64,000 nucleotides of DNA from Moraxellaceae bacterium (GTDB lineage: Bacteria; Pseudomonadota; Gammaproteobacteria; Pseudomonadales; Moraxellaceae): NCBI GenBank assembly GCA_020697295.1, contig JAJFBF010000024.1:1-64000 (forward strand), read 5' to 3'. A program made the translations under genes and the position numbers. Within the stretch, counting starts at the first letter, position 1, and the number at the start of each line of letters is the position of its first letter. The notes under the pieces are model-generated. The model worked only from the letters and a program-made list of their open reading frames with translations, did no database searches and had not been told where the DNA came from. This document shows positions 1 through 9,343 of the stretch, in pieces.

Positions 1-28
1 CAAGTTGTCTGTCAAACTGTTAAAGATC
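1..28 (-). promoter_or_regulatory. rRNA operon leader with boxA antitermination site
   Basis: Read on the minus strand this stretch contains GATCTTTAACAGTTTG followed by CAGACAACTTG. It matches the E. coli rrn leader boxA (CTCTTTAACAATTT, then CAGACAATCTG) in both the core and the flanking sequence. BoxA is the RNA site bound by NusB/S10 to make rRNA transcription resistant to Rho. An imperfect CCAG...CTGG hairpin at 32-50, just upstream in the transcript, could be boxB. It lies downstream of two strong minus-strand promoters, so the 16S rRNA gene should begin outside the window to the left. Confidence 0.8.
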
Positions 29-70
29 TCACCAGAACTCGTCATCCTGGCGTCTCATCAAGAGGCGCGT

Positions 71-98
71 ATTCTACAGCGGCGCTTCTCGATGTCAA
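71..98 (-). promoter_or_regulatory. sigma-70 promoter P2 of the off-window rRNA operon
   Basis: The minus strand has TTGACA (93-98), a 16-base spacer and TAGAAT (71-76). This is a perfect -35 and a 5/6 -10. It is followed by a GC-rich discriminator (ACGCGCC) and preceded by an A/T-rich run (100-120) that resembles an UP element. A short spacer and GC discriminator are typical of stringently controlled rRNA promoters. It points away from every gene in the window and towards boxA. Confidence 0.8.
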
Positions 99-169
99 CG
101 CTTTTTTCTCTTTTCTTTCAGTGCCTTAGCGGCATTTGCGGAAGAAAGAACATCGCGTTGGGAGGGCGC

Positions 170-197
170 ATTATAGGGACTCGCGGAAAGGCGTCAA
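170..197 (-). promoter_or_regulatory. sigma-70 promoter P1 of the off-window rRNA operon
   Basis: The minus strand has TTGACG (192-197), a 16-base spacer and a perfect TATAAT (170-175), followed by the GC-rich discriminator GCGCCCTCCC. It lies about 100 bases upstream of the second promoter and has the same spacing and discriminator type. This fits the tandem P1/P2 arrangement of rrn operons. It begins directly after the msrQ stop codon at 216. No protein-coding gene is credible in 1-215. Confidence 0.75.
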
Positions 198-215
198 CCG
201 GCAAATCCAAAAAAA

Positions 216-824
216 TCATCTTTCCCTGTTCGACTGCTGGAAATATCGCCAAATCCGCACGCCTAGCAGCAAGAACAGCACGGCCGCGTAGGAAAACACC
301 GCCTCGAAGCCCAGCTTTTTGACCCAGGCGAAGTGCAGGAGCACCAGCAGGGCAATGGGATAGACCAGTTGGTGCAACTTTACCCAGCGCCGCTTGAGGC
401 GACGCTGCCAGCCCCGGGTCGAGGTCAGGCCCAGCGGCAGCAGGAGCAGGAGGGCCAGGGCCCCCACCATCACATAAGGACGCTTGGTCACCTCTACCGC
501 CAGCTCGGACCAGCGCGCCCCGAACAGGAGGAAGGTATAGCTGAAGACATGGACCAGAGCATGGAAAAGCGCCAGCAGCCCCAGCATGCGCCGGTAACGC
601 ACCCAGCCGGAATACCCGGTCAGCAGGCGTAGCGGCGTCATGGCCAGGGACAGCAGCAGGAAATGGAAGGCCCACAGTCCGGCCTGGTCGACCAGCGCCT
701 TGGCGGGGTCCGGCCCCGACTGGCCGTTCAGCCCCTGCCATAGGGCCAGCCCCAGCGGCAGCAGCATGAGCGGGAGCAGCAGGATCTTGCTGCGTCCGAT
801 CCAGTCCGTTTTTTCCGACGACAT
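216..824 (-). CDS. msrQ: MsrQ, haem-binding membrane subunit of the MsrPQ methionine sulfoxide reductase
   Basis: MsrQ (formerly YedZ) passes electrons from the quinone pool or a flavin reductase to periplasmic MsrP, which repairs oxidised methionines in envelope proteins. The 202-residue product has about six hydrophobic segments (roughly 13-33, 47-68, 80-102, 117-133, 149-168, 175-192). Histidines at 54, 88, 92, 151 and 164 lie in or beside helices, as expected for haem b ligands of the ferric-reductase-like family. An AGGGG ribosome site stands just before the ATG. The gene follows msrP by 22 bases, so the two are co-transcribed, as in other proteobacteria. Confidence 0.93.
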   Translation of the reverse strand: MSSEKTDWIGRSKILLLPLMLLPLGLALWQGLNGQSGPDPAKALVDQAGLWAFHFLLLSLAMTPLRLLTGYSGWVRYRRMLGLLALFHALVHVFSYTFLLFGARWSELAVEVTKRPYVMVGALALLLLLPLGLTSTRGWQRRLKRRWVKLHQLVYPIALLVLLHFAWVKKLGFEAVFSYAAVLFLLLGVRIWRYFQQSNRER

Positions 825-846
825 CTATACCCCTGCTGGTTACGCC

Positions 847-1899
847 TCAAAAATGGCGATTGAGGTCCATGCCGCGATAGAGGCCAGCCACTTCGCGGGC
901 ATAGCCATTGAAGGGGAGCGTGTCTCGCCAGTTGGGATTGAACAGCGTGCCGGGCAGGCGCCGCTCCCGCGACTGGGTCCAGCGCGGATGGTCCACGGCC
1001 GGGTTCACATTGGCATAAAAGCCGTACTCGGCCGGCGCCAGCCGGGCCCAGGTGGTGGCGGGCTGGGTGTCGGTGAAGCGGATCCGCACGATGGACTTCA
1101 CACTCTTGAAGCCGTACTTCCAGGGCAGGATCAGGCGCAGGGGGGCGCCGTTCTGGGGCGGCAGGGAGCGGCCATAAACGCCCACGGTCATGAGCGCCAG
1201 GGGATGCAGGGCCTCATCCATGCGCAAGCCCTCGACATAGGGCCAGGGCAGGCTGTTGCTGCGCTGCCCCGGCATCTGGTCGGGCGCGTGCAAGGTGGTG
1301 AACTCGACATAGCGGGCCTTGCCGGAAGGCCCGAAGCGGCGCAGCAGGGCGCCGAGGGAAAAGCCCATCCAGGGCACCACCATGGACCAGGCCTCGACGC
1401 AGCGGAAGCGGTAGATGCGGTCCTCGAGGGCGTGCGGCTTGAGGATGTCCTCCAGCGTATAAAGGCCGGGCTTCTCGCACAGGCCCTCTACGCGCAGCGA
1501 CCAGGGCTCGGTGCGCAGGCTGCCGGCATTCTCCGCCGGGTCCGTCTTCTCGAGGCCGAATTCGTAGAAGTTGTTATAGCCGCTGACGGTATCAAAGGGC
1601 GTGATCACCTCGCCGGTCGTATTGGCGGCCCGACCGCGCGCCAGGATCTTTTGCCGCAGGAAGCCGGGCACGCCGGCCCGCTCGGCTGCTGGCGCAAAAG
1701 GTAGCGGAAGAAGCGCCCTGCCCTGCCCGGGCGCCGCCTGCGTGCCCGCCACCGCAGCCGCCTGCAGCAGGGGCGAAAAAAAAGCCGCGGACCCAAACAG
1801 GCCGGCGGCTTTCAGGAAGTGTCGTCGCTGCTGGTACACGGATTCCGGAGTGAGTTCGCTGGAGAGCGGTTCACTGGCGGAGCGTTGGCGAATCAGCAT
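847..1899 (-). CDS. msrP: MsrP, periplasmic molybdopterin methionine sulfoxide reductase
   Basis: The product is the catalytic subunit that reduces protein methionine sulfoxide in the periplasm using a molybdopterin cofactor. The 350-residue protein opens with a Tat signal (RRHFLK at about 26-31, then a hydrophobic stretch ending in an Ala-rich site). Cys167, in YRFRCVEAW, is the expected molybdenum ligand of the sulfite-oxidase fold. I chose the ATG at 1899 because it is preceded by GGAGAG and places the Tat signal near the N terminus; the open frame reaches further upstream but there overlaps pssA. The gene sits between pssA (23 bases upstream) and msrQ. Confidence 0.93.
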   Translation of the reverse strand: MLIRQRSASEPLSSELTPESVYQQRRHFLKAAGLFGSAAFFSPLLQAAAVAGTQAAPGQGRALLPLPFAPAAERAGVPGFLRQKILARGRAANTTGEVITPFDTVSGYNNFYEFGLEKTDPAENAGSLRTEPWSLRVEGLCEKPGLYTLEDILKPHALEDRIYRFRCVEAWSMVVPWMGFSLGALLRRFGPSGKARYVEFTTLHAPDQMPGQRSNSLPWPYVEGLRMDEALHPLALMTVGVYGRSLPPQNGAPLRLILPWKYGFKSVKSIVRIRFTDTQPATTWARLAPAEYGFYANVNPAVDHPRWTQSRERRLPGTLFNPNWRDTLPFNGYAREVAGLYRGMDLNRHF

Positions 1900-1921
1900 G
1901 ACGACTCTCCAGAGGCAGGTA

Positions 1922-2749
1922 TCAGGTGGGAGCGGTCGGCGCTCCCGTGGATTTGCGGCGGGACCAGATCGTGGCAATGGGCCCGGAGGCAGCATAGACC
2001 AGCGACACGGTGAGCAGGCCGATGGGCAGGTTGTAGTTGATGATGCCGAAGACCAGCACCACCGGCAGCATGACCGCAAACGGCACGCGCGAGCGGTCCA
2101 GCTCCTTGAAGCTGTAGTAGCGGAAGTTGCTGACCATCAGGAAGGCGGAAAGGACGGTCACCACTGCCACGCCGATGGCCAGTTCCTGCTCGCGCCCGGC
2201 TATGCGGTTGTCGAAGCCGGCCCACACCATGCTCGCGATGATGGCAGCAGCCAGGGGGCTCGCCAGGCCAATGAAATAGCGCTTGTCGACCACATCTATC
2301 TGCACATTGAAGCGCGCCAGGCGGAAGGCCGCGGCCACGGTGTAGATGAAGGCGCAGATCCAGCCCACCTTGCCCAGGGTCTGCAGGCTCCAGCTGAACA
2401 CCACCAGCGCCGGCGCCACGCCAAAGGACACCATGTCGGATAGCGAATCATACTCCGCACCGAAGGCACTCTGGGTATTGGTCATGCGTGCTACACGGCC
2501 GTCCATGCCATCAAAAAGTGCGGCCACGAAAATGGCGATGGCAGCGGCCTCGAAGCGGCCGTTCATGGCGGAAATGATGGCATAGAAGCCGGAGAACAGG
2601 GCCGCGGTGGTGAACAGGTTGGGCAGCAGGTAGATCCCCTTGTTGCGCACCCGGCGACCGCCCTCGTCCCTGTCTTCCTCGATGACCTCGAAGGTAATGC
2701 CGTCGTGGTCTTCCTGTTCGTGATCCTGCTCATTGCGGGGGTTGTGCAT
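1922..2749 (-). CDS. pssA: CDP-diacylglycerol-serine O-phosphatidyltransferase
   Basis: This membrane enzyme makes phosphatidylserine, the precursor of phosphatidylethanolamine, from CDP-diacylglycerol and serine. The 275-residue protein has an acidic, soluble N-terminal tail (1-38) and then about seven membrane segments. The CDP-alcohol phosphotransferase signature DG-x2-AR-x8-G-x3-D-x3-D is complete at residues 83-105. It is therefore the small integral-membrane type, not the E. coli phospholipase-D-like type. The ATG at 2749 has GAGAG five bases upstream. A TTG 12 bases earlier would leave almost no leader after the promoter proposed here. It leads the pssA-msrP-msrQ run. Confidence 0.93.
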   Translation of the reverse strand: MHNPRNEQDHEQEDHDGITFEVIEEDRDEGGRRVRNKGIYLLPNLFTTAALFSGFYAIISAMNGRFEAAAIAIFVAALFDGMDGRVARMTNTQSAFGAEYDSLSDMVSFGVAPALVVFSWSLQTLGKVGWICAFIYTVAAAFRLARFNVQIDVVDKRYFIGLASPLAAAIIASMVWAGFDNRIAGREQELAIGVAVVTVLSAFLMVSNFRYYSFKELDRSRVPFAVMLPVVLVFGIINYNLPIGLLTVSLVYAASGPIATIWSRRKSTGAPTAPT

Positions 2750-2778
2750 GACTGCTCTCAAGGCGTGCCGAAGTGGCG

Positions 2779-2807
2779 ATGATAGTCAGGCCGGGCCCGA
2801 TTGACCA
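2779..2807 (-). promoter_or_regulatory. candidate sigma-70 promoter of pssA-msrPQ
   Basis: The minus strand has TGGTCA (2802-2807), a 17-base spacer and TATCAT (2779-2784); matches to consensus are 4/6 and 5/6. Transcription would start about 22 bases before the pssA ATG. Confidence 0.5.
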
Positions 2808-3030
2808 TCGGAACGGGGGGATGGGAGAGGAGCCGACCTAGCATCGCGGCGATGCCAGACTCTGCCCGAGGGCGCCGGCGCGGCACTCGCCGCCCCATCG
2901 GCGCCGGTACCCCGCAAGGTCGCACCGGCGCCACACGCCTTCCGGCGACGGCGAGCCGGCGGCCGCCGCAGGGCGGCTGACCCCGCCAGGCGGGAGTATC
3001 CGGCGCCGTCCGACCGGCTCGCCAGCAACG

Positions 3031-3055
3031 AAAAACGCGGCCCGGGGGCCGCGTT
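3031..3055 (-). terminator. Rho-independent terminator of the ilv operon
   Basis: On the minus strand a perfect GC-rich hairpin (arms AACGCGGCCC and GGGCCGCGTT) is followed directly by a T-run that complements the A-run at 3031-3035. It lies about 40 bases after the ilvC stop. Confidence 0.85.
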
Positions 3056-3093
3056 CTCGCTGGGTCTCGTACCCGCCCGGGGGCGGGGCGGGA

Positions 3094-4703
<1,610 letters not shown>

Positions 4704-4705
4704 GA

Positions 4706-6424
4706 TTATGTACGCTCCGTCTTGGACAGCCACATGTCGCGCATGGAGCCCCCGGCAATCAACATCGGATACACATGCTCGGACGGATCGACGTAGACGT
4801 CGATGAATACGAGCTTGTCCTTCATGGCCATGGCTTCACGCAGGCCGCTTTCGAGCTTGGCGGGATCCGTGATCTTGATGCCGACGTGACCATAGGCCTC
4901 GGCCAGCTTCACGAAGTCCGGCAGCGAATCCATATAGGAGTGCGAGTGGCGGCCTTCGTACTGCATGTCCTGCCACTGCTTCACCATACCCAGGGAGCGG
5001 TTGTTGATGTTCAGGATCTTCACCGGCAGGCCGTACTGCAGGCAGGTGGAGAGTTCCTGGATATTCATCTGGATGGACGCTTCGCCGGTCACGCAGACCA
5101 CGGTCTCTTCCGGGAAGGCGAAGAGCGCGCCCATGGCCGCCGGCAAGCCAAAGCCCATGGTCCCGAGGCCACCGGAGTTGAGCCACTGGCGGGGGCGGTC
5201 GTACTTGTAATAAAGCGCGGCGAACATCTGGTGCTGGCCCACGTCGGAAGTGACGATGGCCTTGCCTTCGGTGACCTTGTACAGCGCTTCCACCACCTGC
5301 TGCGGCTTCATCTCACCCGGATTGGCCGGGGCGTAGCGCAGGCCGTGGTGGGCGCGCCAGCCTTCGATCTGCTTCCACCAGGTCTCGAGTGCCGCCGTAT
5401 CCGGCTTGGCCGCGCCCGGCAGCTGCGCCAGCATTTCGGTCAGCACGGGCTCCACGGCCCCCACGATGGGGATGTCGACATTGATGGTCTTGGAAATCGA
5501 GGCCGGATCGATGTCGATGTGGATGATGCGGGCGTTGGGGCAGAACTTTTTCACGTTGTTGGTGACGCGGTCGTCGAAGCGCGCGCCCACGGCGAGAATC
5601 AGGTCGCAGTGGTGCATGACCATGTTGGCTTCGTAGGTGCCGTGCATGCCGAGCATGCCAAGGAACTGCCGATCGGAGCCCGGATAGGCGCCGAGGCCCA
5701 TCAGGGTATTCGTCACCGGGTAGTTCAGCTTGCGCGCGAGCTCGGTAAGCTGGCTGGAGGCGTTGCCCTGCACCACGCCACCGCCGGCGTAGATCACCGG
5801 ACGCTTGGCGGCGACGAGCTCGTCCACCGCCTTCTTGATCTGGCCGGCATGGCCGCGACCGGGCGGATTGTAGGAGCGCAGCTTGACCTTGGCCGGGTAT
5901 TCGTAGGGGAACTTGTCCGCCGGCAGTGTGCAGTCCTTGGGAATGTCGATGACCACGGGACCGGGGCGGCCGGTGCTGGCAATGTAGAACGCCTTCTTCA
6001 CCATGACCGGAATGTCTTCGGCCTTGCGCACCTGGTAGCTGTGCTTAACGATCGGGCGCGACACGCCGATCATGTCGGTTTCCTGGAAGGCGTCCTCTCC
6101 GATCAGGTGCGTCGGCACCTGCCCGGAAATGATCACCATGGGAATGGAGTCCATATAGGCCGTGGCGATGGCCGTGACGGTATTGGTCGCGCCGGGACCG
6201 GAAGTCGCGAGGACGACGCCGACCTTGCCGGTGGCGCGGGCATAGCCGTCGGCGGCATGGCCGGCGGCCTGCTCGTGACGGACCAGGATGTGCTTGACCT
6301 TGTCCTGCTGGAAAATGGCGTCGTAGATATGCAGCACGGCGCCGCCAGGATAGCCGAACACGTACTCCACGCCTTCGTCGGCGAGGGCACGGATAAGCAT
6401 TTCACCACCAGATAGATGTTCCAC
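4706..6424 (-). CDS. ilvB: Acetolactate synthase catalytic (large) subunit
   Basis: This ThDP/FAD/Mg enzyme condenses pyruvate with pyruvate or 2-ketobutyrate, the first committed step of branched-chain amino acid synthesis. The 572-residue product has the N-terminal pyrimidine-binding domain with the catalytic Glu in [16 protein letters not shown], the central FAD-binding domain, and the C-terminal PP domain. The metal-binding motif reads [12 protein letters not shown] where E. coli has [13 protein letters not shown] chose the GTG at 6424: it gives the family N terminus ([10 protein letters not shown]) with AAGGGTGA upstream. The open frame extends further 5' without similarity. Confidence 0.95.
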   Translation of the reverse strand: MEHLSGGEMLIRALADEGVEYVFGYPGGAVLHIYDAIFQQDKVKHILVRHEQAAGHAADGYARATGKVGVVLATSGPGATNTVTAIATAYMDSIPMVIISGQVPTHLIGEDAFQETDMIGVSRPIVKHSYQVRKAEDIPVMVKKAFYIASTGRPGPVVIDIPKDCTLPADKFPYEYPAKVKLRSYNPPGRGHAGQIKKAVDELVAAKRPVIYAGGGVVQGNASSQLTELARKLNYPVTNTLMGLGAYPGSDRQFLGMLGMHGTYEANMVMHHCDLILAVGARFDDRVTNNVKKFCPNARIIHIDIDPASISKTINVDIPIVGAVEPVLTEMLAQLPGAAKPDTAALETWWKQIEGWRAHHGLRYAPANPGEMKPQQVVEALYKVTEGKAIVTSDVGQHQMFAALYYKYDRPRQWLNSGGLGTMGFGLPAAMGALFAFPEETVVCVTGEASIQMNIQELSTCLQYGLPVKILNINNRSLGMVKQWQDMQYEGRHSHSYMDSLPDFVKLAEAYGHVGIKITDPAKLESGLREAMAMKDKLVFIDVYVDPSEHVYPMLIAGGSMRDMWLSKTERT

Positions 6425-6483
6425 AGATTCACCCTTGAAAAAGCGCTCTTGCACGCGGGGACCGGCCGGGCGTGGGGGGGCGC

Positions 6484-6492
6484 ATTCTAGCA
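6484..6492 (-). promoter_or_regulatory. candidate extended -10 promoter of ilvBHC
   Basis: The minus strand reads TGCTAGAAT followed by a GC-rich discriminator, with no recognisable -35 at 16-18 bases. A TG one base before TAGAAT fits an extended -10 promoter. The start would be about 55 bases before the ilvB GTG. Confidence 0.45.
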
Positions 6493-6761
6493 CGAGGAAA
6501 TGCGCCGGATGGCGCATTGATGGGGCTTGCCAGTGTCTGCCGCGCCGACCGGGTTCGGTGGCACGGACATCGCCGCCGCTTGCCAGGGGCGATGCGTTAC
6601 AGGCGGGGACGGGAACGGCGTTTGGCCGGTCCGGGCAGGGCTCGCGCCCTGGCGTCGAAAAGGGGGAGGGTGACCCTCTGTCCAACACCCACATCTAGGG
6701 TGCCGATTTTTTCGGCAGACCCGGCAATTGTCAAGCAGGACACAGAGTTAACGGCCGCCTC

Positions 6762-6790
6762 TTATCAGGAGCCCCCCACCTCGCTATAGT
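6762..6790 (+). promoter_or_regulatory. sigma-70 promoter of the DUF4124 gene
   Basis: TTATCA (6762-6767), a 17-base spacer and TATAGT (6785-6790) give 4/6 and 5/6 matches at optimal spacing. The predicted start lies about 25 bases before the ATG at 6822. Confidence 0.6.
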
Positions 6791-6821
6791 GTCCGGAGTA
6801 AGTCCATCCGGTGAGCCCATA

Positions 6822-7316
6822 ATGAAAAGAACCCTTTGTCTGCTGTCCCTGGTGGCGCCCCTGCTGGCCACTGCGCCCGCCGAGGCCGCCAAATTCTACA
6901 AATGGACCGATGCACAGGGCTCCACCCACTACTCCGCCGACCCTCCCCCGGCCTCTGCCAGCAAGGCCAGCGAGGTGCGGGTGCGCTCGCGCCAGGCAGA
7001 TGAGCCCGAGGCGGAGCAGGCTGAGGTGACGGGCGAAGGCGCCAAGCCGGCCACCGCCGGCAAGCCCGCCGCAGCCGCCAAGCCGGCCGCCAAGGAAGCG
7101 GCCGCAGAAGGCAAGGACAAGAACGCCGCGGCCGCCAAGGGCCCTGAGCAATATGCCGAGAAGTGCAAGCAGCTCCGCTCCAACCTCCAGTCCATGGAGG
7201 AACATGCCCGCGTCAAGGAGGCCGATGACAAGGGTGAGGTCAGGGTGCTGACGGACGAAGAAAAGAACGCGCGCCTGGACGCGACCCAGCGGCAGATCAA
7301 GGCTTTCTGCGAATAA
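6822..7316 (+). CDS. Exported DUF4124 domain protein
   Basis: The product is 164 residues. It has a Sec signal peptide (1-23, MKRTLCLLSLVAPLLAT then an AEA cleavage site) followed directly by the DUF4124 motif KFYKWTDAQGSTHYSADPPP. The DUF4124 domain is common in small proteobacterial envelope proteins of unknown role. The middle (about 65-110) is an Ala/Lys/Pro/Glu-rich, probably disordered linker. The C-terminal part (115-164) contains two Cys and a charged, likely helical stretch. The ATG at 6822 is preferred over an upstream in-frame start because it puts the signal peptide at the N terminus. It is a single-gene unit with its own promoter and terminator. Function is unknown. Confidence 0.85.
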   Translation: MKRTLCLLSLVAPLLATAPAEAAKFYKWTDAQGSTHYSADPPPASASKASEVRVRSRQADEPEAEQAEVTGEGAKPATAGKPAAAAKPAAKEAAAEGKDKNAAAAKGPEQYAEKCKQLRSNLQSMEEHARVKEADDKGEVRVLTDEEKNARLDATQRQIKAFCE

Positions 7317-7330
7317 GCCGCTGTCTGTCC

Positions 7331-7366
7331 CATGAAAAAGGCCGCTTTCCAGCGGCCTTTTTCATG
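7331..7366. terminator. bidirectional terminator, DUF4124 gene and C13 peptidase gene
   Basis: A perfect inverted repeat has 16-base arms (CATGAAAAAGGCCGCT and its complement) around a 4-base TTCC loop. The stem is GC-rich and ends in T5 on each strand. It lies between two convergent genes and can end transcription from both. Confidence 0.9.
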
Positions 7367-7392
7367 GGCGATCGGGGCGCCCTGCCCTGCGG

Positions 7393-8781
7393 CTACCTCT
7401 GCCCCCCGGGAAACAGGCCCTGCTCCAGCAGGGGCAGGTCGGCGCTGATGCTGTCGCCGGCCGACCATTGGGGATCCGAGGCCTCGAAGCCCTGCTCCTT
7501 CTCGCGCTGGCGGACCAGCTCGACGGCATTGTCATAGGCGGCGCGCAAGCTGCGCTCCCGGCGCAGGGAATCATCAAAGAAAGCCCGACCGAAGTAGGTG
7601 AGCTCGGCGTCATCGGTACAGCCAAAGGACGTATGGCGGGCATCCGCGGCCGTGATGACCAGCGTATCGGGGGACTGCAGCACCGGGACGAAGCCGCCGG
7701 AATAGCAGGCGGACAGCACGATGACCCGGCGCCGGATACCGCTCTCGTCAAGGGTGGTTCGCAGCCACTCGGGGGTGATGCTCGCCAGCTCCAGCGGCCA
7801 GTAGTTGAGCTCGATCTCGTGATTCTCGCTGCCGTGGGAGGTAATGAACAGGAACAGCACGTCCTGCTCCTTATCCATGCGCGCGGCCATGGCCTTGAGG
7901 GCGCGGGCAATGCTGGTGCGCGTCGCGATGGGCTGGCCCAGGACACTGTCGTCGCTATTGATCAGGACCAGCGAGCGGCCAGAAGTGGAGAAGCGGGTAT
8001 CGAACAGGGTCCGCACCGCCTCGGTCTCCTGGCGGAAGACGCCCTGGTAGAAGGCGCCGCCCACGCCCAGAAAGTACCAGTCCACGCGCTCGGGACGCTC
8101 CGGTTGCAGGCCGGCCAGCGCCCGTTGCAGCAACTCGGGCTGGGCATACCAGACTTCTTCTTCCATCAGGCGCGATGTCGTCGGCAGGTCTTCCTCGGGG
8201 GGCGCTGTGGAGTACCAGAGGCGCTCGTCGCTGAAGGTCAGGCTCCAGGCAGTGAACACGCCCAGAAGGATGACGAAGGCCATGGCCCGCTCCCACCAGG
8301 GCCAGGCCAGGCCGCGGGTGAACACGAACACGACAGCAAGGATGGGCCAGGCATAGAGCCCGGTATAGAGCACGGGGATGTAACTGGCGATGGCCGGCGA
8401 GACCCAGCTGTTCTGCTGGGCCAAGAGCAGGAGGCACTGGGCGAGGCCCAGCAGGATGTCGGCCGCCAGCCAGATGCTGGCCGGGGCAAGGCCGAGGCGC
8501 CAGAGGCCGTGGCGGTTGGCGAGGAACTGGCCGAAAACCAGCAGCACGAAGGCCGGCAGCGCATAGACCGCCACGCCGGAAGGCGACCACTGGCCCGGCA
8601 GGCCCTCGCTGATGAGATCGAAGAGGACGCTGACCGCCAGGCTGATCAGCAGCAGCACCAGGAAGTTGCGGGGCGTTGGCGCCAGCCAGCGCAGGGCGCT
8701 GCGCCGGAAAATGAGCAGATGACAGGCCGCCCAGAGGTTGCGCGCCAGTTCGGTCAACGGAAGAGGGACAGCCTTGTTCAC
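7393..8781 (-). CDS. Membrane-anchored C13 (legumain-like) cysteine peptidase
   Basis: The product is 462 residues. The first ~190 hold about six hydrophobic segments (near 42-58, 72-88, 100-125, 130-155, 165-185). The C-terminal half is a caspase-fold C13 peptidase domain. His316 in TSHGSENHE and Cys359 in LSACYSGGF form the expected catalytic dyad, each after a hydrophobic strand (DVLFLFI, RVIVLSA). The family contains plant legumain and GPI transamidase; the bacterial members are little studied. The start codon is GTG, and no in-frame ATG lies near. The gene lies 99 bases downstream of the OsmC gene on the same strand. Substrate and topology are unknown. Confidence 0.85.
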   Translation of the reverse strand: MNKAVPLPLTELARNLWAACHLLIFRRSALRWLAPTPRNFLVLLLISLAVSVLFDLISEGLPGQWSPSGVAVYALPAFVLLVFGQFLANRHGLWRLGLAPASIWLAADILLGLAQCLLLLAQQNSWVSPAIASYIPVLYTGLYAWPILAVVFVFTRGLAWPWWERAMAFVILLGVFTAWSLTFSDERLWYSTAPPEEDLPTTSRLMEEEVWYAQPELLQRALAGLQPERPERVDWYFLGVGGAFYQGVFRQETEAVRTLFDTRFSTSGRSLVLINSDDSVLGQPIATRTSIARALKAMAARMDKEQDVLFLFITSHGSENHEIELNYWPLELASITPEWLRTTLDESGIRRRVIVLSACYSGGFVPVLQSPDTLVITAADARHTSFGCTDDAELTYFGRAFFDDSLRRERSLRAAYDNAVELVRQREKEQGFEASDPQWSAGDSISADLPLLEQGLFPGGQR

Positions 8782-8880
8782 GAGCTCACATCAACCTTTG
8801 GCCCCGGGGCCTTGCCTGACGCCAGCCGAGGGCTGGCAAGGCCCGCATCATAGCAGGGCCGGACGGCGGCGGCAGCGGGC

Positions 8881-9267
8881 TCAGGCAAGCTCGGTGCTGA
8901 TGCTGATCTCGCCCGACAGGATGCGGTGGATGGGGCACTTGTTGGCGATCTCCAGCAGGCGCGCGCGCTGCTCGTCGCTGAGTTCGCCCTGCAGGGTCAC
9001 GGTGCGGTTCAGGCGGTAATGGCCGGGAGACTCCTCGTGGGTGATGACCACATCGGCGTTGGCCAGCGGCCAGCCCTTGCGGGCGGCATACATCTTGACC
9101 GTGAGCGCGGTGCAGGCACCGAGGGCGCCATCGAGCAGGTCATGGGGGTCGGGCGCGAGACTGTCGCCGCCATCGTCCGTGGGCACATCGGACAGCAGGA
9201 TGTGCGAACCGGCGTCAACGGTTTGGGCGAGTTTGCCCACGGGGGCCTTGTACACGCGAATATTCAT
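8881..9267 (-). CDS. OsmC family peroxiredoxin-like protein
   Basis: The product is 128 residues, typical of the OsmC/Ohr superfamily of thiol peroxidases that reduce organic hydroperoxides. The two conserved cysteines are Cys52 (GACTALTVKMYA) and Cys111 (ANKCPIHRIL), each in the family's usual context. The ATG at 9267 gives MNIRVYKAPVGKL; a longer upstream frame would run back through the clpB terminator and into clpB and is rejected. It lies between clpB and the C13 peptidase gene on the same strand, but a strong terminator separates it from clpB. Its own promoter was not identified. The exact subfamily is uncertain. Confidence 0.88.
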   Translation of the reverse strand: MNIRVYKAPVGKLAQTVDAGSHILLSDVPTDDGGDSLAPDPHDLLDGALGACTALTVKMYAARKGWPLANADVVITHEESPGHYRLNRTVTLQGELSDEQRARLLEIANKCPIHRILSGEISISTELA

Positions 9268-9302
9268 GCGGTGATCCTTGTCAGGGTCGGTCTTGCCTGA
9301 AA

Positions 9303-9330
9303 AAAAAGCCCGGCTTGTACCGGGCTTTTT
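9303..9330 (-). terminator. Rho-independent terminator of clpB
   Basis: The hairpin arms AAAAAGCCCGG and CCGGGCTTTTT surround a 6-base loop. On the minus strand the stem ends in a T-run. It lies 14 bases after the clpB stop. Confidence 0.88.
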
Positions 9331-9343
9331 CACCAGAACAGAC

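Larger units (their letters stand above)
2750..3093 (-). other. intergenic region between ilvC and pssA
   Basis: These 344 bases lie between two minus-strand genes. They hold the ilvC terminator (3031-3055) and the pssA promoter (2779-2807). Between these, about 2810-3025 is very GC-rich and repeats CGGCGCC/GGCGCCGG words without a clear hairpin plus T-run. A short Arg/Ala-rich open frame there (2786-3028) looks like a product of base composition, not a gene. Confidence 0.6.
6425..6821. other. divergent intergenic region, ilvB and DUF4124 gene
   Basis: These 397 bases separate ilvB (minus) from the DUF4124 gene (plus). They hold the candidate ilvB promoter at 6484-6492 and the plus-strand promoter at 6762-6790. 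I see no clear leader peptide rich in Ile/Val/Leu and no attenuator hairpin with a T-run. The rest (about 6500-6750) shows no supported feature. Confidence 0.5.

Noticed and set aside
2786-3028. Short minus-strand frame of 80 codons between ilvC and pssA
   Set aside because: Arg/Ala/Gly-rich product from a GC-repeat tract that also spans the ilvC terminator; no ribosome site.
4775-6415. Plus-strand open frame of 546 codons
   Set aside because: It is the antisense shadow of ilvB, which has clear catalytic motifs on the other strand.
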